64,000 bases of DNA from Bradyrhizobium cajani (lineage in GTDB: Bacteria > Pseudomonadota > Alphaproteobacteria > Rhizobiales > Xanthobacteraceae): positions 62,001-126,000 of the forward strand of contig NZ_WQNE01000018.1 in the NCBI RefSeq assembly GCF_009759665.1, given 5' to 3'. A program made the translations under genes and the position numbers. Below the pieces are notes generated by a model, which saw only the letters and a program-made list of their open reading frames with translations, was not told the origin of the DNA and ran no database searches. Below are positions 43,784-53,500 of this stretch, piece after piece (the stretch's first letter is position 1; each line of letters begins with the position of its first letter).

Positions 43784-44116
43784 ATGCCGTCACCGAAGAC
43801 ACCAGACCGCTGCGAGAACCTCGGCGACATCCGCGAAGGTCTTGACGATCTCGATCGGCAGATCGTCTCGATTCTCAAGCATCGCATGGCCTACGTCAAA
43901 GCAGCGGCGCGATTCAAGCCGAGCGAAGAAAGCATTCCCGCCCCGGAGCGGGTCGCTGCGATGCTGGCCGAACGGAGAGCCTGGGCGGACGCGGCGGGGT
44001 TGCCGGCCGACGGCGTCGAGATGCTGTTTGCCGGACTGATCCGGTGGTTCATCGAGCAGCAGGTTCTCCATTGGCGAGGCCTGCACGGAATAGCGGACCG
44101 GTCGGGAGCATCGTGA
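43784..44116 (+). CDS. pchB: isochorismate pyruvate lyase, PchB-like
   Basis: A 110-residue helical protein of the chorismate mutase type II fold, close to PchB in length and in the block AARFKPSEESIPAPERV (about residues 40-57), which carries the active-site Lys. It removes pyruvate from isochorismate to give salicylate. The next gene is isochorismate synthase, and its ATG overlaps this stop (ATGA-type overlap at 44114-44118), so the two salicylate enzymes are made together. Confidence 0.93.
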   Translation: MPSPKTPDRCENLGDIREGLDDLDRQIVSILKHRMAYVKAAARFKPSEESIPAPERVAAMLAERRAWADAAGLPADGVEMLFAGLIRWFIEQQVLHWRGLHGIADRSGAS

Positions 44117-45519
44117 TGACGTCACAGCCGAGTCGGTCTGACCTGCTGCAATGCCTGACGGAGGCGCGGCGCCGCGCCGATGAAGGCCGTTCCGAAGTTC
44201 TGGCATCGTACTCCGTTCCGTGGACGTGTGGCGATCCCGGCAAACTGTTCGCATCCAATCGGCTGGTCGAATCGCCCGCAACGTTGTGGGCGATTCCTCA
44301 GCGGAGGCTTGCGCTCGTCGGACTGGGCTGCGCTCGTGAATTCCGGGCCGGAGCGGATGAGCCTTGGGCGACCATTCAGCAGAAGTGGCGGCATCTGCTG
44401 GAAGCGGCCGTGATCCACGGTGATCACCGGTTGATGCTGTGCGGCGGCTTCGCCTTTGACCGGCTTGGCCAGCGTCGATCGCGGTGGCAGAATTTCCCGG
44501 CAGCCGCGCTCACCCTGGCGCGCTTCGGTTTGTGCCGGCACGGCAGTGCGACCCGGCTCATCATCAATATCCTGGTGACGGCCACATCGGATTGCGCCGC
44601 GCTGGCTGACAGCGCGATTGCAGATTGGACGAGGATCGTGTCGCGCCCATCGTTCGCGCCGCGAGCTGCCGCGCCAGCGGATCTGTCGGAGCCTGATATT
44701 GCCGCCGACATCTGGAAGTGCAAGGTGGCGGCCGCGACGGAGAGCATCCGCACCGGTGCGATGGACAAGGTCGTGCTGGCGCGGACGCGCACCGTGCCGC
44801 TCACCATTTCCGTCGAGGATATTCTCGCGAACTTGTCCGAGACCCATCCTGACGCCTACCTGTTTGCATTCGCGCGCCAAGACGCCTGTTTCTTGGGGGC
44901 CTCTCCGGAGCGCCTGATCGAGTTTCGCGACGGCTGCCTGTCGACGTGGGCGCTCGCCGGTAGCGCGCCGCGTAGCGCGGTTGAGACCGAGGACGCACGT
45001 CTTGGACGGGGATTGCTGCGCAGCGCCAAGGATCGCCACGAGCATGCGCTCGTGGTGAATGCGCTCCGATCGGTTCTTACTCACCACTGCGGGCGGTTGC
45101 ATATCCCCGAAGAGCCGGGATTGCGCAAGTTGCCGCATGTGCAGCACCTGATAACCCCGATCGAGGGGCAGGCCCACGACGGTCTGCAACTGCTCGAGCT
45201 GCTTGAGCAGCTTCATCCGAGTCCTGCGGTGGGCGGCCTGCCGCGTGGCGAGGCGCTTGCGTATATTCGGGCGGAGGAGGAGCTCGATCGCGGCTGGTAT
45301 GCCGGTCCAGTCGGCTGGATCGACGACCGGGGGAATGGTGAATTTGCCGTCGCGTTGCGTTCGGCTCTGTTGCGTGAAGGATCCGCCACGTTGTTTGCCG
45401 GCTGTGGCATTGTGGATGGCTCGTCCCCCGAGGACGAATATCGGGAGACCGAGGTGAAGATGCGGACGATGGCATCGGCGCTGAACGGTCCGGCGTCCCT
45501 GTCTCGGCGCTACGGCTGA
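44116..45519 (+). CDS. pchA: isochorismate synthase, PchA-like
   Basis: A 467-residue chorismate-binding enzyme. The C-terminal half shows the family signatures: the lysine in MDKVVLARTR, ASPERLI, RSAKDRHEHALVVNALRS, LPHVQHLITPIEG and PSPAVGGLPRGEALAYIRAEE, then GWYAGPVGWIDDRGNGEFAV. It converts chorismate to isochorismate, which PchB turns into salicylate for the siderophore cap. The separate pchA + pchB pair follows the Pseudomonas pyochelin route, not the single-enzyme salicylate synthase (Irp9/YbtS) of yersiniabactin. Confidence 0.92.
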   Translation: MTSQPSRSDLLQCLTEARRRADEGRSEVLASYSVPWTCGDPGKLFASNRLVESPATLWAIPQRRLALVGLGCAREFRAGADEPWATIQQKWRHLLEAAVIHGDHRLMLCGGFAFDRLGQRRSRWQNFPAAALTLARFGLCRHGSATRLIINILVTATSDCAALADSAIADWTRIVSRPSFAPRAAAPADLSEPDIAADIWKCKVAAATESIRTGAMDKVVLARTRTVPLTISVEDILANLSETHPDAYLFAFARQDACFLGASPERLIEFRDGCLSTWALAGSAPRSAVETEDARLGRGLLRSAKDRHEHALVVNALRSVLTHHCGRLHIPEEPGLRKLPHVQHLITPIEGQAHDGLQLLELLEQLHPSPAVGGLPRGEALAYIRAEEELDRGWYAGPVGWIDDRGNGEFAVALRSALLREGSATLFAGCGIVDGSSPEDEYRETEVKMRTMASALNGPASLSRRYG

Positions 45520-45520
45520 G

Positions 45521-46210
45521 ATGGCCATCCTGACGCTCTACTCGGCTGATCTCGATGACCCCTTGCTAAGCGATGCGCGGGTCGCGGGTTGCCTCAACGC
45601 GGCGGAACGGACGAGGGCGGACCGCTACGCGAGGCCAGATCTCGCGCGGCGGTTCGTTGCCGGGCGGGTGATCATGCGCCACGTCTTGGCGCGCGTGCTC
45701 GGTGTGCCACCCGCTGACGTGGCGATAACCCACAATGCCTGGGGCAGGCCGGAGCTGGCCGGAGGTCCCTTCTTCAATCTCTCGCATGCGGGACGAAGTG
45801 CGCTTTTTGCCATCGATGAACTGGCACCGGTCGGAGTGGATATCGAAATCGATGATCCGGCCGCGGAGCAGGGGTGGTTCGACGCGATCCTGTCCGCCCG
45901 GGAGCGAGCGGAGTTCGACGCTGGACGTCCCGCGGCATCAACGTTGCTTCGCTTGTGGGTACGCAAGGAAGCGATCGTGAAAGCGATCGGACGCGGCTTT
46001 TCGATTGCTCCTGCTGCGCTGGACGTCGGGCTGCGCGAGGTCGACGTGCACAAATGGCGGCCGATAGAAATCGACGCTAACGGCGTGTCGTGCTCGCCGG
46101 TCTTGATCGATTTGCCCGGCCATGAGATCGCGGCACTCGCGAGAATAGGCCCTGCATCCGCCCACATCGTTCACAAGTGTTACTTCTGGAACGGTCTGGT
46201 GGCTCAGTAA
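45521..46210 (+). CDS. Sfp-type phosphopantetheinyl transferase
   Basis: A 229-residue transferase with the three Sfp/EntD motifs: PFFNLSHAG (about residue 83), PVGVDIEIDD (Mg-binding Asp and Glu, about 107) and WVRKEAIVKAIGRG (about 145). It attaches the phosphopantetheine arm to carrier proteins, here the aryl carrier and four peptidyl carriers of the synthetases. It starts one base after the PchA stop and is the last gene of the siderophore operon. It is also the only such enzyme seen near the polyketide synthase 1.4 kb downstream and may activate that too. Confidence 0.93.
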   Translation: MAILTLYSADLDDPLLSDARVAGCLNAAERTRADRYARPDLARRFVAGRVIMRHVLARVLGVPPADVAITHNAWGRPELAGGPFFNLSHAGRSALFAIDELAPVGVDIEIDDPAAEQGWFDAILSARERAEFDAGRPAASTLLRLWVRKEAIVKAIGRGFSIAPAALDVGLREVDVHKWRPIEIDANGVSCSPVLIDLPGHEIAALARIGPASAHIVHKCYFWNGLVAQ

Positions 46211-46285
46211 CGACGATACTACAAAATGCATGTCGGAACGACAGGTTGCAGCGTTGTTCGACATGGAATTCGTGAGCCGGAGTAC

Positions 46286-46672
46286 ATGGCAAAAGCGGAG
46301 GGGGCGTTGAAGCAGATTGAAATCGAGCGGGTCGACAGCCGCCTTGCTTGGACTTGGTTCATCGAGGCGGTGACCGTCTGCTATCAAAGGCCGGAGCTTG
46401 CAATACAGCAAATGCTCCGCTACCGACGAAGCAAGGGCGAGGATGCGCTGCTGATCAAGCTTGCACTTGACTCGACGTTCTTCGGGCTGCCAAGACCCGT
46501 CCCAAGTCGCAGTAGCCTCTCGTGGGCAGCTTCGGGCAAGGAGATCCGGCAGGCACGAAACTTGTTGTCACTGCTCGCGATGGAGGCATTCGCGCCGCAT
46601 GCGGGGAAGGCCGTTAGCGATTTCCACTCGGATCAAAATGCGGGGCTCAGAGGCGAGGGATCGGATGCGTAG
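46286..46672 (+). CDS. hypothetical protein
   Basis: A possible 128-residue protein starting MAKAEGALKQIEIERVD after a CGGAG ribosome-like site. It is mixed helical in character with no signal peptide or membrane segment, and I recognise no family. Stretches such as LAWTWFIEAVTVCYQRPELA read like real protein, but it lies at the edge of a degenerate region and may be a fragment. An earlier in-frame ATG is at 46226. It is oriented with the siderophore operon but separated by 75 bp. Confidence 0.4.
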   Translation: MAKAEGALKQIEIERVDSRLAWTWFIEAVTVCYQRPELAIQQMLRYRRSKGEDALLIKLALDSTFFGLPRPVPSRSSLSWAASGKEIRQARNLLSLLAMEAFAPHAGKAVSDFHSDQNAGLRGEGSDA

Positions 46673-47598
46673 CGTTTTGGTTGGTGTGGGAAAAGCGGTA
46701 ACGATCCTTGAAGTCGAACACCAATAGGTTGTCAGGTGTATCGAACCTGCGAGGCGCGGCATCGGCTGCTATCTCCTGAGATAGTCATATTTTGATCTGA
46801 TCGGCGCGAATTAGCTCAAATTGGCCGATGATGGATTGGAGCGCGAGTTCAAAGTTTTCAATCGGTTAGAGGCGGCGTGCGCACCGGGAGATCAGGAAAA
46901 ATCCAGTGGCAACCAAAATCAACGAGCGGGACGCAGGCGCGTCCACATGGCTGGTGGGCGGCCGTAGTTTATAAAGCGCGAAGATGAGATTCTGATCTTG
47001 CGATACCGCGACGCACTCAAGCTGGCGAAAGTTCATTCGGCGAATCAACATCCTCGAAGAAGCCAACCATACCGACGATCTCCTGGTCAAGGCGCTCGGC
47101 ATGCCTGGCTCCGATCAAGCTAGAGAGCGCGCTGGCTTGGTGGCGCAGAGGCACCGCGTCAACCTGGACATGACCTGGTCGTGCAAGCGAGCGGCTCCGA
47201 TCCGGACGAGATCGACGGTGACGACTTCGACGGCGATGGCAGCTTTGAGGAGCCCGCCGATGGCTACGAAGGTCCGCCAGCATGAGCTTCGTGGAGCGTC
47301 ACCGACGCAATGTCCAATGAGCGTCAACAATGATCGCCGACCTCGCGCCATTTGAAGGCAGCGATATTGCAAGGGCACCGCGCTAAGAGCGGTCCATCGC
47401 TCCCGAACGTGTACGGGGCAGTCGTGAGGCCACGGAAAGCCAGATCGCAAGAGGCGGCCACGCGACCATCCACACGCCACGCTGGTCGTCTTGCTTCTGC
47501 CCCCTCTAGCAACCAGCGTGCTGGACGATTGATCAGAGGATCAATAGTTTAGTATTGCATTTGGATCGAAAGTATTCTCCCAGAAGAAGGTCTCGATT
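46673..47598. other. degenerate intergenic stretch between the two clusters
   Basis: About 0.9 kb with no convincing gene and visibly lower GC than its neighbours. Short coding-like pieces occur: an acidic tail on the plus strand (DPDEIDGDDFDGDGSFEEPA, about 47,195-47,255, ending in a stop) and a minus-strand piece (ERLDQEIVGMVGFFEDVD, about 47,045-47,100). I could not name either. This looks like a recombination scar between the siderophore and polyketide clusters. The last 40 bp hold the ribosome site (AGAAGAAGG) of the PKS gene. Confidence 0.5.
46769..46784. terminator. possible weak terminator or palindrome
   Basis: CTATCTC-CT-GAGATAG is a perfect 7-bp inverted repeat followed by TCATATTTTG. 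The stem is AT-rich and the T-run is broken, so it may be a weak rho-independent terminator for the plus-strand genes or a protein-binding palindrome. It is about 100 bp after the hypothetical gene. Confidence 0.35.
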
Positions 47599-50500
47599 GT
47601 GACTGCGATTGCTGTTGTCGGCATTGGCTGCAGATTACCGGGACATATCGACTCGCCGGACGCCTTGTGGGGCGCGCTGCTGGCAGGCATCGACTTCGTT
47701 ACCGATATCCCACAGCAGCGCTGGAATGCCGACGACTACTACGTGCCCGTGGCAGGCGCGCCGGGCCGCTCGGTCTCACGCTGGGGCGCATTCGTTGACG
47801 ACCCATCGGGCTTCGACCACCGTTTTTTCGGCATCGGCGAACCCGAGGCCCTCGCCATGGACCCACAGCACCGGCTGTTGCTTGAGGTAACTTGGGAAGC
47901 CGCCGAACATTCGGGTCGCGATCCGCGGTGCCTGTTCGGGACCGACGCCGGCGTGTTCTTCGGCCTTTCGCATCAGGACTACATGCAGGTCACGCGTGAT
48001 GCGGGTGCGATGGGCCAGGCCTACGCTTTCACGGGAACGCCCTTCAGCATGGCGTCAGGGCGCGTTGCCCATGCGATGGGCCTCACGGGTCCAGCTATCA
48101 CCATGGACACGGCCTGCTCGTCCAGCCTCGTCGCCGTGCATGCGGCTCGGCGGAGCCTGCTTGAGCGCGAATGCCACATTGCATTTGCCGGCGGGGCAAT
48201 GTTGATGTTCTCGCCCACAACATTCGCCTCGGCGTCGGGGCTCGGCATGCTGTCGCCTACAGGGCGGTGCCATGCGTTTGACGAGCGTGCCGATGGCTTC
48301 GTGCGTGCCGAAGGCTGCGGCGTAGTGATGCTAAAGCTGCTGAGCGACGCCCTGCGCGACAACGACCGAGTGCTCGCCGTTATCCGCGGTAGCGCCGTCA
48401 ACCAAGACGGACGCACGCACAACATACTGACACCCTCCCGCGCGGCGCAGATCGCGGTGATCGATCGTGCCCTTTCCGAAGCGCAGGTTGACCCCTCGTC
48501 CGTCGGCATGATCGAGGCGCACGGCACCGGCACGCCGGTGGGCGACACTGAGGAGTTCCACAGCCTCTCAACGCAGTATGGACGACAGTCGCCCTGTGCC
48601 CTCGGCTCGCTCAAAAGCAACCTCGGCCATGCGGAATCAGCGGCGGGCGTCCTTGGCCTGATCAAAACGACGCTCGCACTCGCGCACGGCGTCGTACCGC
48701 GATCACTTCACTTCCATCGCCTGCCTGCGCATCTCCAGACCATCGAGACGAGGCTCTTCGTCCCGACGGACACCGTGCCCTGGCCCTCGACTAGCCTGGA
48801 CGGACTCCGCCGTGCAGCCGTATCGTCGTACGGCATGTCCGGCACGAACGCGCACGTCGTGCTCGAACAGGCTCCTCAGGCACTTGCCTCGCCTCTTCCG
48901 CTAGAGAGTACCAGAACACACGAACCGCCGTGGCTGTTTCCAGTTTCGTCCACCTCGCCAGAGGCGCTTCGCGCGTCGGCCGGACGCCTTGCGTCTTGGC
49001 TAGACGCGACCGCCGGCGGTCATCGCCCGAGTGACGTGGCGCGGACCCTCGCCTGCAGACGTGGGCACCGGCCAGTCCGGCACGCGCTCATTGCGAAGAC
49101 GCTCGACGATTTGACGGCGCAATTGCGTGGGCTCGCAGCCGATGCGTCTATCGATGCAGATTGGGTCGACCACAATGACCGCGGGCCCGTCTTCGTATTC
49201 TCTGGCCACGGCTCGCAGTGGGAGTCGATGGGAGCGGCGCTGCTCGACATCGACGCGGTCTTCGCCGAGGCGGTTGCCGCCATCGAGCCTCTCATTCAGA
49301 CCCTCAGCGGCTTCTCGGTGACCGATACCCTGCGTCAGCCCGGACAACTCAACGGCATCGAACGTGTCCAGCCTGCCATTTTCACTGTACAGGTCGCGTT
49401 GGCGGCATCCCTGAAGGCCCAAGGTGTAGTGCCATCGGCGGTGATCGGCCATTCGATGGGCGAGGTGTCGGCGGCAGTCGTGGCCGGCGCACTCACGCTC
49501 GAAGATGGCGTGCAGGTGATCTGTCATCGCGCAATGCTGTGCCAGACGCTCGCTGGCTCCGGTGCAATGGCAGTTGTTGGGATGGCGCCAGCGGCGCTCC
49601 GCGATGATCTGGCGCGCCGGCTGATTGACGACGTGGAGATCGCCGTACTCGCGGCCCCGGATTCGACGGTCGTCGGGGGCTCTGTCCAGGCCGTGCAACG
49701 CCTCGTCGCTGCTTGGCAGGCTGAAGGCCTGTTCGCCCGCGAGGTCGCAGTCGATGTGGCCTCACACACGTCCCAAGTCGAGCCGATCCTCGCGCAGCTG
49801 TCGAAGCGCCTCGCGGGAGTGACTGCGCACACGCCGCATACGCCGATGTACTCCACCGTCCTGCTTGATTCGCGCGAATCCTCCGTTTGCGATGCCGCTT
49901 ACTGGATCGATAACCTCCGGCACTCAGTTCGCTTCCGTCCCGCCGTGCAGGCGGCGCTTGAAGACGGACACCGCGTATTTGTCGAGCTTTCGCCGCATCC
50001 GATCGTGACCCGCGCGGTGTTGCAGAATGCTGCCGCGATGGACTTCGCCGTCCGCGCGCTTCCGTCGATGACGCGCGGCGAGCCCATGCACAACGGGCTT
50101 CTGGACTTGGTTGGCGCCATCTATGTTGCCGGCGCGGCGATTGATTTCAGTGTCCTGTATCCGGATGGCCCGCTGCTCGACCTCCCGTTGCCGGCCTGGA
50201 CGCACTATCCCCTGTTCCTTGCGCCGGCTACGCCAGCCGCAGGTGCGCATCACGTTCTGTCAACGCACCCGCTTTTAAACGTCCACCGCGCACTGCACGA
50301 GGAACCGGAACGCCACATCTGGGCGTCTGAGATTGGCCTCAATGCCCACCCGTGGCTAGCGGACCACCGGGTGAACGGAATGCCGCTTTTCCCGGGGGCT
50401 GCTTTCTGCGAAATGGCGCTGGCCGCCGCGCGCACGGCCCTCGGTACATCGCTCGTCGAAGTGCGGGCGATGACGTTCGACCACGCGCTCCGGTTGGAGC

Positions 50501-53500
50501 CGTCGATGCCGATCGTCTGCACAGCAGTGCTGGACCGACCGGGTGAGTTGAACTTCAGGCTCGAGAGCCGGGCAAAAAGCGAACCGCAGGTCCATGCAAG
50601 CGCTCAGCTCTCTGCGGCCGTCTCTGCAAAGCCGCCTCCCGCGTACGACATAGCCGCGCTGCGCGCCGCTCACGCTGCGCCTGTTGCCGCGGGCGAGGTG
50701 TGGCGGTGGTTCGACTCGCAGGGTATCCAGTTCGGACCGTCATTTCGCGCACTGGCCCCCAGCTTGGCTTTGTCTGCTGACAGCGCCTCGCTCTTTGCGG
50801 ATCTTCGGCTCCCGACGTCGCTTCAAACGGGCGCGCGTGGCTACACAGTGCATCCCGTGCTGCTTGACGCGTGCTTCCAGTCCGTTGGCGCTTTCACCCA
50901 GGTCGTTTTGGGGACAAAGGGGCGCCTGCTACTGCCACTCTCGGTGAGAAGCCTCCGGCTCCACCGCGCAGACGCCGACGCCGCGCACTGCATTACTCGC
51001 TTCGTCGCGATGGACGCACTGCACGTCGAGGTCGACATTGATCTGCTCGACGCGTCCGGGCGCGTGCTGCTCAGTGTCGATGGGTTGGCAATGGGTAGCG
51101 GTGTGGCCGGACAGCATGCTGACGCCGTTGCCTGCAACTCGCGCCTGCTCGACGTAGTCTGGGAGGCATGGGACGTCCCGCGTGCCATGGTCAAGCCGGG
51201 CGATGGCGCTTGGTTGCTGCTCGACGCCGATTCTGCGGGACATCAGTTGACGATGGAGTTGGAGGGAAGCCTGCGCCAGCAAGGGTTCGAGACTCGCATC
51301 CTCAGCAGCGCCGGGGCCGGGCAGGGGGGTGTATGGCGCGAACAGATCGAAGACGTTCTGCATCAGTATCGCCCTGGAGCTGTGGTGGTGGTATTGCCGC
51401 GCAGCAACGAGCCAGCGACTCCGGACGCAACTCGGGCGAACATAGCCAGCCTGCAGCACGTGACCAACGCGCTGACGGACTGCGAGCGGCGGCCCCGTCT
51501 CTTCGTGGTCACCTGCATGGCCCAACGCGCACTGCCGGACGACAGCGTTCAGCTCGCGCACGCCGGTGTGCGTGGGTGGCTGCGAGCCGTCGGTGCCGAG
51601 TTTCCCGCACTCCACCCCACCCAGATAGACGTGAACCTGCAGGCGGACGTGTTACTGATTCAGCGTCAGTTGCTGAGCGGCTCGGACGAAGACGAAACGG
51701 CGCTGCGCGGAGATAGCGCGTATGTCGCACGACTGCAGCGAAGCCCCCTTGGTCACGCTGATCGCCGCACCGTGGACCGCGACGCGACGCGCGATGGTCT
51801 TCGCGTAGAAATCCGCGTGCCCGGTGACGTACAGAGCCTTGAGATGGCGGCGTTCGAGCGGTGCGCGCCGGAAGCGGGCGAGGTGGAGGTGGCCGTCCAT
51901 GCCACAAGTATCAATTTCGCCGACGTGCTCGTTGCCCTTGGCCGCTATCCCTCATTTGATGGTCGTGCGCAGGGGCTTGGTCTGGACTTTGCCGGCATTG
52001 TCACCGCCGTCGGACCGGGCCTCTCCCCGTTTCGCGTCGGCGATCGCGTGGCCGGGCTCTGCTGCGGGGGTGCTTGGGGCACGTATCTCACTTGCGATGC
52101 ACGCCTGCTTGTCGCGATACCCCGCACGCTCACGGATGTTGAAGCGGCCGCCATTGTCACTACAACTGCCACCGCGTGGTACGGCCTCGAGGACCTGGCG
52201 CGGATCGGCCCCGGCGACAAGGTGCTCATTCACTCGGCGACCGGCGGCGTCGGGCAGGCGGCTGTGGCCATTGCGCGCGCGGCCGGTGCAGAGATATTTG
52301 CAACAGCGGGCTCCGAGGCACGGCAAGAGCTGCTGCGCGCCGACGGAATCAGCCACGTATACGACTCTCGGTCCGTGGCATTCGCCGAGCAGATCCGGCG
52401 GGACACGGCGGGTTACGGCGTGGACATAGTCCTCAACTCGCTCACGGGCGCGTCGCAGCGCGCTGGCCTGGGGCTGCTCGCGACGGGCGGGCGGTTCATT
52501 GAGATCGGCAAGAAAGACATCTATGGGGGTACGTGGCTGGGGCTGTCTCCGTTCAAGCGTAACCTTTCGTTCTTCGCCGTCGACCTAGCGCAGATGTGTA
52601 TTACTGCTCCGGCGCGCGTGCAGGCATTGCTGTCGCGGGTCATGCGTCTTGCCGATGAGGAGCGGCTGGCCCTGCCGGACATCGCTACCTATCCTCTCGC
52701 CGACGCGGCTTGCGCCATTCGCGTTGTTAGCGGCGCCGGTCACACCGGCAAGCTCGTGCTCACCGTTCCAAGGACCGGCCACTACCGCGTGCCGGAGGTG
52801 CCGAAGCGCTTCACGCCGTTCAGGCGCGATGGCGCGTACATCGTCACCGGCGGCCTTGGGGGGCTCGGCCTGTTCCTCGCCGATGCGATGTCCGCCGCCG
52901 GGGCCGGTCGCGTGATCCTCAACGCGCGCTCCAAGCCGACCGACGCGGCCACGAGCATGATGGTCGCGATGAGGGCGCGGGGCACCGAGGTCGAAGTGAT
53001 ATGTGCGGATATCGCGGAGCCGTCGACCGCGCGGCGCCTTGTCGAAGCTGCCACGGCGACGGGCCTCCCGTTGCGCGGTGTCCTGCATGGCGCAGCCGTC
53101 GTCGAGGACGGCATCCTCCCCTCTGTCACCGAGGAGAGGCTACATCGGAACTGGGCTCCTAAGGCTGAGGGCGCCTGGTATTTGCATGAGGCGACGCTGA
53201 AGCAACAACTCGACTGGTTTTGCTGTTTCTCTTCGGTCGCGGCGCTCTTTGGTTCGCCTGGGCAGTCCGCGTACGCAGCCGCTAACAGCTGGCTCGACAC
53301 GTTCACGCAATGGCGGCGCGCGCAGGGGCTGCCGTCGTCGGCAATCGCCTGGGGCGCGTGGGCGGACATCGGTGCCGGTGCACATCTCTCGGCACGCGGC
53401 GATGCGCGAATGATTGAACCACGCGACGGTGTTTACGCATTCGAGACGCTGCTGCGGCACGACCGCGGATATGCCGCATACGCCCATCTCGACGGTGCGC

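Noticed and set aside
47017..47480. Small minus-strand ORFs in the scar between clusters
   Set aside because: No ribosome sites, biased Arg/Ser composition, overlapping frames and no recognised family; treated as decayed DNA.
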